This document shows positions 55,201 to 61,060 of a stretch of 64,000 nucleotides of DNA, piece after piece (the first letter of the stretch is position 1; every line of letters begins with the position of its first letter). The DNA lies in NCBI RefSeq assembly GCF_051401765.1, contig NC_135064.1:24030001-24094000 (forward strand), read 5' to 3'. The stretch comes from Calliopsis andreniformis. Taxonomy: Eukaryota; Arthropoda; Insecta; Hymenoptera; Andrenidae. Below the pieces are notes generated by a model. It searched no databases, was not told the DNA's origin, and saw only the letters and a list, made by a program, of their open reading frames with translations. A program made the position numbers and the translations under genes.

Positions 55201-58200
55201 TAATATATACCTAGTAGTTGAAATATTCATCTTGACTACTATGTTGCAATTACTACAAATTCTTCAAGATTCTTTCCTTACACCATTTCTTTCAACTTTC
55301 CTCTTTTCACAGCCCATGCAAACAAAATCATATTAAAACCATTTGAAATAGTGTCGATTAAATTTAGCTGCTGACCTTACGGAAATATCACAGTAATCAA
55401 ACTATTGAAAAGGGATACATTTATTAACCTAAATTGAGTCAAAATCCAACGAGGTACAGACTCAAGAAATAAACATCAATTACACAGTGTTTGAAAAACA
55501 GTTTTGTTTACTATTGACCGTAGCATTTGTGACGCAAAAACTTGCACCTTCGATACGCATATGTATCTACTCGGAAATGTACATGAGTGAGCGAGATCAA
55601 TGAACCTCAAAGTCAACAGGACATGAACTCGAAAGCTGGAGGATTTGAAAGGATACATTAGGGAGTATCGGTGATGGTTAACGTTCGAACCAGCCTAACC
55701 CAGAAATAGCTTTTGAAGCAACTCTTCTCTCTTGGTCGTTTATACTGCTCGGTTAAATCGTTCAATACTGGAGCCGTACGACCTCGAATACAAAAGTCAG
55801 AATAAAGAGAAAATCCCAGATGCTTCGCTGGATAGCTAAACCCGTATAAATATGAGTAAATGAAATTCTTCTGTGAATGAAAAGAAAGGGAGAGATGTAC
55901 AGGGAAGAACGTTTCATGGAATCGTAGTCAATGGATCTCTGTTTTGAATTTATAATTTAAGATGCTCAAAAATGTAAGAGTATCCAAGTAATTTAGAAAA
56001 TCTTGAATAGGATAAAAGAATGGACGATCATTAAATAAAAATAGGGAAAGATTGATAATTGGTGCAAGAATTAGCTGGTACAGCTTTATCGGAAAAGTAA
56101 TCGAAAGCTGGCGAACGAGTTCTGCCTGCTTATTAAAATAAAAGAAGACTAACTTAGTCGTACGATTGGATACCAATGAAATTATCACATCGACTCCTAA
56201 CACTACCCCTAATCCAGCCTCTATCCCCCATCTTCAAATGGTTTTCCAATAAAAAGGACATCCTACCTAGCTTGTACGAACACTCGTTGTCCAAAATGTA
56301 ATTTCCAACTTCGGTCATTTTAGTAATTGTCGCACGAGCATGCCCACGCGTAATTTAAAATTTCAAGGATAATCTAGACGATTCACATTATTAGATGAAA
56401 ATTTTTACCATAGGTAGGGAATATGATTGTTGTTGATAGAGAAAATGGAACGAGAAATAAGAAACTGCACGTGACGAGCAAATTTACTTTACATTTCGTA
56501 TCTTTTTCATTTGCTGGAAAGTGGGGACTCCTATCTGGATGTGTAATCTATTCACGTGAAAAGTGTTTTTCCAAGTAGAATTCATTCGCTGAGTCCAACA
56601 GAGGAGAATGAGTAGATAAGAATAAACGGAAGTTACAAAGCTGAGAGGAACATCGACAAAAAATTCCGAGCTGATAGTTTAAATGCACATCTTGCTTACG
56701 TATTAACGTGCGTACGAAAATTGATTTTCCACTAATCGCTCTCTGGTTTGAGGAGATTACTCAACGTTTGCAAACGTTATTTGTCGAAAAGGGATAGTAA
56801 TAAAAACATTATTTTATCGAAATGTATTAACTTCGTTATTTCTCAAACAATTTTAATAGCAAATTTTAAGTTTAATTCGGCTACTGTTAAATCCTACTTT
56901 AGTTATTAATTTATTTCAAAATTCAATTTTAAAGTGATAAGTTGTACATTATGAACGAATAAATATTTGTTAATGAACTGCTAGTTCGTAACAAAGTTTT
57001 TGTAGTTTTAATACAATAATAAATCAAATTACGAAAGTGCAAATAACGGTGCCTTGCAAGCCATTCAGTACCCTTCATTAGATTCCCTTGTGCACCAAAA
57101 ACAGTAATTTGATCCAATAATAGAACCAAATTAAAACGAAAAAATATACCTTTCTGCATTTTATATATAGAAACTGAAATAGGAGATTGCGAAATGCATG
57201 TCAAGAACCATTGCGAACACGACCCACAAAAAAGAGGAAAAGATATGAAAGTGTAGAAAATTGCTAATGGTGAGCGACTAAAACGCAGGTCGGACTCGAA
57301 ACTTCCATTTGGCAAATAAGATCAAACAGCAAAATGTAGAATTAAATTCAAAAATACAAACAGGAAGAAGAAAAATTAAATTGTAAAGTACCATTTTGCA
57401 TTTACCGATGCAAAATAAAAAACCGAGTTAAAATTTATAATTATTAGATTCTAAAATACCTAAGGAAAACGTTTAAAAAATATATAGTTTGCTGAATAAA
57501 TATACGTACCTCAACGAAATTCGCAAATTAATTAATTAATTCTCTTCTGTTATCCTATTTAATATTCTACTTATACGTCTTGAACATTTTATTCCCACTA
57601 CCACAACTTAAAATATTCCTGGCTTTTTATACATCCCGAGAGCCACTCACTCTCGTCAAACAGCTTATTCAAAAACAGGGAAGAAGTTTTAAATCTGACG
57701 AGAGCGTTGTGAAATATTCGAGTCGTTCCGAGGCGACCATCCCTGCACGTTGCTCTAACCTTACTTTATCGCTGGCTCTATGACTGTATTTCACCGTCTT
57801 CCAGAAGATTTCGTATAAACCGGCTTGGAAGAAAATTCTCTAATTAACGGGGGCAATATTAAACCAAAAACAATTTCCACCGTTTCCCACACAAATGCTC
57901 CGACGTTTAACGTACACATTATAAAACTTTAATCTAAGAAATCTGAACGCGTTCCAAATCACTTATTTAATTGTTAGTTGGTCATCAGTAGCGAGAGAAA
58001 CAGTTTCCTTAGTACAGAGAGTTTTAAAATGTCTGCATAAACTTCTTAGAAAGTCAATTAGACCCTGTCTACATCAGGCCATTTTTACGACTCAACACAG
58101 CGGAATAATGTCTCTCAATAAAAATACGTCAAAGAAATACATAAGCGGTTATAATTTTCTATATTCTAAATTTATTTTTCCACTTGTACCATCGCTTCTA

Positions 58201-58470
58201 AAATACTCTGTACATGTATCATAATTCAAATTTCCCTCCAAAAGGAGAAGAAAAATGAAAAGAATATGCCCAAGTATTTGCATGTGCTAAATATAGACGA
58301 GTGTGTCAGAAACGAGGTAATTATGATTTCGTTCGCAGGAACGCAAGCTCCTCGTTTCGACAGTTGGAGCCGGCATCCTCGAATAAGTGAAAAGAAAAAA
58401 GGAAAATACCGAAGAAAGCTGTATAAAAAATCGGAGTAAAGGACTCACCCGTGACGCTGAGCAGCGACAT
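4154..58470 (-). CDS. unc-13: unc-13 (Munc13 family) synaptic vesicle priming protein, N-terminal C2A part, five exons, 3' incomplete
   Basis: The CDS joins 58470-58449, 33923-33894, 28376-28274, 24702-24585 and 4277-4154 on the minus strand (397 nt, 132 codons plus one base). All junctions use GT-AG and keep one frame. The product aligns end to end with the C2A domain of Munc13-1. Shared blocks are MSLL at the start, VKKA+F, FN+YVTLK, QNVKSTT, WEQDF, GLLVEVW, EG-G-W and ELPF. Munc13 proteins sit at presynaptic active zones and open syntaxin to prime vesicles for fusion. In the family, C2A homodimerises or binds the RIM zinc finger, and a lysine in NVKSTT (K33 here) lies at that interface. 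The calcium-loop SDPYV motif of typical C2 domains is replaced by FNSYV, so calcium binding is unlikely, as in Munc13-1 C2A. The remaining domains lie outside the window. Family assignment is strong; the microexon boundary is the least certain part. Confidence 0.87.
13256..13445. repeat. Degenerate AT-rich repeat of TTTGAA(T/A)A type
   Basis: Words such as TTTGAAAATTTGAATATTT recur with spacing near 8 bp but with many substitutions. It is the same word family as the cleaner array at 37.27-37.52 kb. Confidence 0.75.
16259..16712. repeat. Long polypyrimidine tract
   Basis: About 450 bp of the plus strand is dominated by C and T (TCTTCCTCTC words). Three overlapping Leu/Ser-rich ORFs (up to 228 codons) arise from this bias and are not taken as genes. 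On the transcript strand of unc-13 it is purine-rich, so it does not act as a splice tract for that gene. Confidence 0.85.
17665..17674. promoter_or_regulatory. Perfect CRE palindrome GTGACGTCAC
   Basis: GTGACGTCAC is a 10-bp perfect palindrome containing the full cAMP response element TGACGTCA. A CGTCA half-site occurs about 65 bp to the left. It lies in a GC-rich part of intron 4. CREB/ATF binding is inference from the motif alone. Confidence 0.4.
21534..21819. repeat. Minisatellite of 32-33 bp, about nine copies
   Basis: Units begin CCTGACCC and continue with TGACTACCC and CTTTCCACTGGTC. The first unit is short (25 bp), five are 33 bp and the last three are 32 bp after losing one C. Copies 2 and 3 are nearly identical while the others diverge. 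On the minus strand the 33-bp units read as an 11-residue Gly/Ser repeat ([11 protein letters not shown]), but this frame has no splice or start support. Confidence 0.93.
24585..24702 (-). CDS. unc-13: unc-13 coding exon 4, C2A strands 5-7
   Basis: This 118-nt exon has acceptor TTATCTAG and donor GTAACG. One base completes the Phe codon of exon 3, then 39 codons run from [14 protein letters not shown] to [11 protein letters not shown] and end in phase 0. It matches [20 protein letters not shown] of Munc13-1 and the following loop before EGPGEW. The frame stays open for 45 codons past the donor, and two further in-frame GT sites (exon ends 24549 and 24456) would add 12 or 43 Ser/Thr/Gln-rich residues. 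The short form agrees with vertebrate Munc13-1 and is taken as the main one. Confidence 0.92.
24796..24922. mobile_element. MITE-like element with imperfect terminal inverted repeats
   Basis: The left end CAGGGTGTTTTAAAAAAG and the reverse complement of the right end (TAGAGTGTTTCAAAAAAA) match at most positions. The element is about 127 bp and has no coding capacity, as expected of a MITE. A TA flanks the left end, but the target-site duplication is not clear. Related CAGGGTG ends occur singly at 19.05 and 42.87 kb. Confidence 0.4.
27744..27759. promoter_or_regulatory. Perfect 16-bp palindrome with two TAAT cores
   Basis: GCGATTAGCTAATCGC equals its own reverse complement. It contains ATTA and TAAT cores facing outward, the core recognised by homeodomain proteins. 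Further GCTATCGCG words follow directly. Binding is inferred from the motif only. Confidence 0.35.
28154..28194. repeat. 9-bp tandem repeat AACTTGCTC, four full copies plus part
   Basis: Four exact copies of AACTTGCTC are followed by AACTT. It lies about 80 bp inside intron 3, beyond the donor of exon 3. Confidence 0.93.
28274..28376 (-). CDS. unc-13: unc-13 coding exon 3, core strands of C2A
   Basis: This 103-nt exon has acceptor TTTACAG and a consensus donor GTAAGT. It starts in phase 1 and ends in phase 2. It encodes [18 protein letters not shown], then [16 protein letters not shown] with the last codon split. The match to EKFNTYVTLKVQNVKSTT...WEQDFMF of Munc13-1 is almost continuous, which makes this one of the two best-supported exons. 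NVKSTT carries the lysine that takes part in the C2A dimer and RIM interface in mammals. The residues SY replace the DPY of calcium-binding C2 domains. Translation into the intron stops at once (TTG TAA), confirming the donor. Confidence 0.93.
28377..33893 (-). other. unc-13 intron 2 (5.5 kb)
   Basis: This intron lies between the microexon and exon 3. It holds a degenerate 40-bp/120-bp direct repeat near 30.85-31.15 kb. The remainder shows only short ORFs with no recognisable domain. Confidence 0.68.
30850..31150. repeat. Degenerate direct repeat with about 40-bp and 120-bp periods
   Basis: A 36-bp segment (ACACGTAGGACTCAATAT at its core) at 30949-30984 recurs at 31069-31104 with few changes, exactly 120 bp away. 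Related words of the form CCAATA-ACA--ACC recur at roughly 40-bp steps between and around them. This looks like an old, decayed minisatellite. Confidence 0.7.
33894..33923 (-). CDS. unc-13: unc-13 coding exon 2, 30-nt microexon ([10 protein letters not shown])
   Basis: An excellent acceptor (a T-rich tract ending TTGCAG) precedes TG AAG AAA GCG CGG TTC GCC TGC GAG GAT G. With the G carried over from exon 1 this reads [10 protein letters not shown] and leaves a G that completes GCG (Ala) with exon 3. Munc13-1 has VKKAKF at the same place, so both position and phase fit. The product is one residue longer than rat Munc13-1 in this loop. The donor GTTTGT is weak. A second phase-1 donor (A then GTGGAA, exon end 33870) would give a 54-nt exon; the 30-nt form is preferred for its length match. 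It forms the first strand and loop of the C2A domain. Confidence 0.72.
37268..37520. repeat. 8-bp tandem repeat GAAWATTT, about 30 copies
   Basis: GAAAATTT and GAATATTT units alternate over about 250 bp, with a few units drifting to TAAAAATTC. The unit is nearly palindromic (GAAAATTT against AAATTTTC), so both strands look alike. Confidence 0.92.
53997..54024. repeat. GAGC tetranucleotide repeat
   Basis: GAGCGAGCGAGCGAGCGAG followed by AGGAGAGG. Its reverse complement recurs in the tract ending near 54.32 kb, so the two could pair. Confidence 0.85.
54190..54318. repeat. CT-rich microsatellite ending in GCTC repeats
   Basis: CTCTCTTT and TCCCTCTC words fill about 130 bp and end with CTCGCTCGCTCGCTCC. 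The Leu/Ser-rich (plus) and Arg/Glu-rich (minus) ORFs across it arise from the repeat. Confidence 0.88.
58449..58470 (-). CDS. unc-13: unc-13 coding exon 1 with start codon
   Basis: The exon reads ATG TCG CTG CTC AGC GTC ACG G followed by the strong donor GTGAGT, so it encodes MSLLSVT and ends in phase 1. Munc13-1 begins MSLLCVGV, which is why this ATG was chosen. An in-frame TAA at 58516-58518 lies 15 codons upstream, with no other ATG between, so this is the first methionine of the frame. The 5' untranslated part continues to the right for an unknown distance; a TATA-like element lies about 105 nt upstream. The exon is too short for ORF finders and rests on homology, phase and donor quality together. 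Confidence 0.78.
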
Positions 58471-58600
58471 GTTCGATGACGTTCGGCTGAATCGACTTAA
58501 CGACGAGAGTTTCGCTTAATTGGCCGAGCGGCACTTGATGCGGCGCGTAGAGATCCGTAGGAAAGTGATGCAGCTATATAACGAGAGACACGCTGGATCG
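58471..58600 (-). promoter_or_regulatory. 5' leader and possible core promoter of unc-13
   Basis: Directly upstream of the start codon lies about 130 bp of mixed sequence. A TATA-like TTATATAG at 58574-58581 (minus orientation) would place transcription start near 58545-58550, giving a leader of about 75 nt. A distal start is less simple: a 174-codon low-complexity ORF (59021-58497, minus) ends only 26 nt before the ATG and would become a long upstream ORF in any unspliced leader starting beyond 59.0 kb. The same TATA word also reads TATATAAC on the plus strand. A spliced leader from the CpG-rich block cannot be excluded. Confidence 0.35.
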
Positions 58601-58735
58601 AAGGAGCACACTCGCGTATACGGCGTACAAGCCCCTTCCCGCACCGATATATTATTTTCTTTCGCACTGTGCGCCTGGTATCCACGTATATGACGTGCGA
58701 ATGCGAGAGAGACACGCGTGTGTTCTTATACGTGC

Positions 58736-58812
58736 ATATATATATATGTACTCGTATATATGTATGTATGCTGGTATATAATACGTACGTATATATGTAT
58801 ATGTAAATATTA
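58736..58812. repeat. TA/TG dinucleotide microsatellite
   Basis: Alternating TATATATG and GTATGTATG words fill this stretch, interrupted by CGTACGTA. It abuts a GA tract on its right side. Such alternating purine-pyrimidine DNA is prone to length change. Confidence 0.85.
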
Positions 58813-58945
58813 CAGAGAAAGAGAGTGTGTGTAAGAGAGAAAGAGAGATAGAGATACAGAGAAAGAGGTTGTAAGAGAGGGAGGAGAGATAGAGGCCGAG
58901 AGAGAGAGAGATAGACAGATAGAGAGAGAGAAACAGAGAGAAAAA
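58813..58945. repeat. GA-rich microsatellite (CT-rich in unc-13 sense)
   Basis: The plus strand is a run of GAGAGAGA, GATAGAGA and AGAAAGAG words. In the gene's sense direction it is CT-rich. It lies about 350-480 bp upstream of the start codon. In flies GA repeats bind GAGA factor at promoters; that role here is inference. Confidence 0.85.
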
Positions 58946-59063
58946 GACATACAATATGTATATATGTGTCGCGATATGGCGCTACACGAATCGAAATTTC
59001 AGGGCAGGAGTAGGAATGCAACGGGCAGTCGATATCACGCTCCTCCCGTTCCTTCTATATGCC

Positions 59064-59108
59064 TTTGTTTCGTTTGTTTCGTTTGTTTCGTTTGTTTCGT
59101 TTGTTTCG
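59064..59108. repeat. Exact 9-bp tandem repeat (TTTGTTTCG), five copies
   Basis: Five identical consecutive copies of TTTGTTTCG are present with no mismatch. On the minus strand the unit is CGAAACAAA. Perfect identity suggests recent expansion or polymorphism. Confidence 0.95.
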
Positions 59109-60399
59109 CGGTCTGAGGTGAAGCTACGCGTGCCACAAGCGTGCCACAAGCGTGTCCTTTCTCGCAACTCGAGTCCTCCGTTCGCACCCGGCACGCGTGC
59201 ACCGTCAACAACGAGAATACCTCCTCCCTTGTATCTAGGCGAGCCACTCGCGCGACGCTCTCTGTCCCTTTTACCTCTCACCAGCGGCGAAATTCGCGGG
59301 TACCTCGGCTCCTGGTACTGTCAACCCGAAACCAGCGCGCACCAATTCACGTTTCGCATACGGTACGCGCACTCCTCGGTCCGATACCACTGAAAAACTC
59401 GCGTAACTCCCGGTACCTCGTCCCTTGCGTATATGTACGTGTATGTATGTATCGCGGCGGGTTGCCTCGCACTTTTAGGGCACCGACGGGTGTCCTCCGC
59501 TCTGATCGCGAGCCGTGCCCGCGCGTAACCGGTCGCCGTACGCGATCGTCGTCACACAGCGAGGGGCTGTTGGTCACGCGCAAAGTCGTCGTGCTCCCCG
59601 CACGTTCTGCCGGCCAAGGCGGTTACTGTCCACGCTCTCGGTCACCGTCACTTCCTCCGCCGCTCCTGCGGCCACGCTCTCCTGCTCCTGTTCGCCGTCT
59701 ACCTCCTCCTGTTGCTCCTCCACTTTCCGCTCGGTCGATGCTGCTCGCGTAACTGCCGTGTCGGTCGGTCCCCCTCGCGGCTTCTCGAACCCCGCGATTC
59801 GCGGCAACGAATTGTCAGCACGAGGGTGGCAGCGGTGATAACAGCAATAGTAAGGGAACGGCGGCGGCTTAGGGACGCAGCTGCTGCTCCTCTGCGAGCC
59901 GGTGGCCAGCACGGTGTCTGTGTCGGTGTTGTCATCTACCCGGCCGGTGGAACGAGGCAGCATCGCCGTGGCACCACGGGGTGCTTGTACGGACCGCTTT
60001 TCTGCACCGTAGGTTCGGCCGAGCGCCTCTCGCTTCAGGAGGAGCGCCCACCGTGCCACCTTTCTCGTTATTATCATAGTAGCAGGGGCTGCAGTGCATG
60101 CGCCGGCTCGCACGTATCCCGTGCTCGTCAAGGAACCGTACTCCAACGACGCCCGCCTGGTCTTCGTCGTCGCCGGGAGCCACCACCGGTTACGAGCATT
60201 TCACCGTGGTCCAGGGGCACCAGCCAGGAGAACGCGGGACGGCCACGGGGGGGAAAAAGCTCGCGACGGGAAGAGGAGGGGAAGGAGTGGACGCCGAGGA
60301 ACCGCGCGGTCCAATGCGTACGTGCACCAGTGGAGCTTGCGAGGAACTGCTTAAGCAGGAGGTAAGAAGACAGAGGGGGACATAGATAGAGTGTTAGAA

Positions 60400-60552
60400 A
60401 AACAGAGAGCGTGAGAGAGATAGAGACCGACAGGCAAAGAGAGAGAGAGAGAGGGGGAGAGAGAGGGGAAGAGAGAGAGAGATAGAGAGATAGAGAGATA
60501 GAGAGAAACAGAGAGAAAGAGAAAGAGAGAGACAGAGAGAAACGGAGGGAAA
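60400..60552. repeat. Second GA/GATA-rich microsatellite
   Basis: The plus strand is made of GAGAGAGA, GAGGGGGA and GATAGAGA words over about 150 bp. Translated on the minus strand it gives Ser-Leu runs, which explains the Leu/Ser-rich ORFs there. It lies inside the CpG-rich block and mirrors the GA tract at 58.8 kb. Confidence 0.88.
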
Positions 60553-61060
60553 AGGTTAGGATGAGTAAGGGTGCGAGGAGATACGGGGAAGGGGGGACGA
60601 GTAGCACGCACCACGAGAGAAATGAACGGGGAACGTCGCGAACGGGACGACCGAGTTCACCACTTCTCTATCTAGAACGCCGTGCTCGCACTGACCGCGA
60701 CGTCGTCCCGTCGTTTGCACGTTGCGTATCTTTGGTCGTCGACGTTCCACGGTAAAGAGAAACGGGACTGCACCGTAGCCGCAGACGTGTGTGCGGTGCT
60801 CCGGGTGCACTACCACATTAGTGCGTTGAAACGTTGTTACGAACATACGCGGACTGCTCGACGTCGAGCACTGTGCGGACGGAGACGCCTCCGACACGCC
60901 GCCGCCATCTTGCTACGTCAAGCGGGTAGCATAGCGCCGGCGCTGTGCCACCGCCGAGGAGTCACGAGCGCCACCGGCTGCGCCCGATCGTTTCGGAGAG
61001 CTAGCACGGAATCAGCCACCCCTTTCGGTTGTCCTCGCGGAACTGCCGTGCATTTCGCTC

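Larger units (their letters stand above)
33924..58448 (-). other. unc-13 intron 1 (24.5 kb)
   Basis: This long first intron separates the 22-nt first coding exon from the 30-nt microexon. Contents seen: a GAAWATTT repeat (37.27-37.52 kb), an orphan exon-like cassette (45257-45269), and a GAGC/CT repeat pair (54.0-54.32 kb). ORFs at 40.7-41.1, 49.8-50.3 and 50.9-51.3 kb have no recognisable domain and no splice support. Long first introns often carry regulatory elements, but none can be named here. Confidence 0.68.
59000..61060. promoter_or_regulatory. CpG-rich block upstream of unc-13
   Basis: The stretch is clearly richer in G, C and CpG than the rest of the window. Long ORFs occur in several frames of both strands at once (for example 59141-59752 plus, 59712-60365 plus and 60146-59574 minus). 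That is expected when TA-containing stop codons are rare, so none is taken as a gene. Position upstream of the first coding exon suggests promoter or leader sequence of unc-13, or a divergent promoter. No core element could be fixed. Confidence 0.4.

Noticed and set aside
59574..60365. Long ORFs on both strands of the CpG-rich block
   Set aside because: Several frames are open at once in GC-rich DNA, with no domain or splice support.
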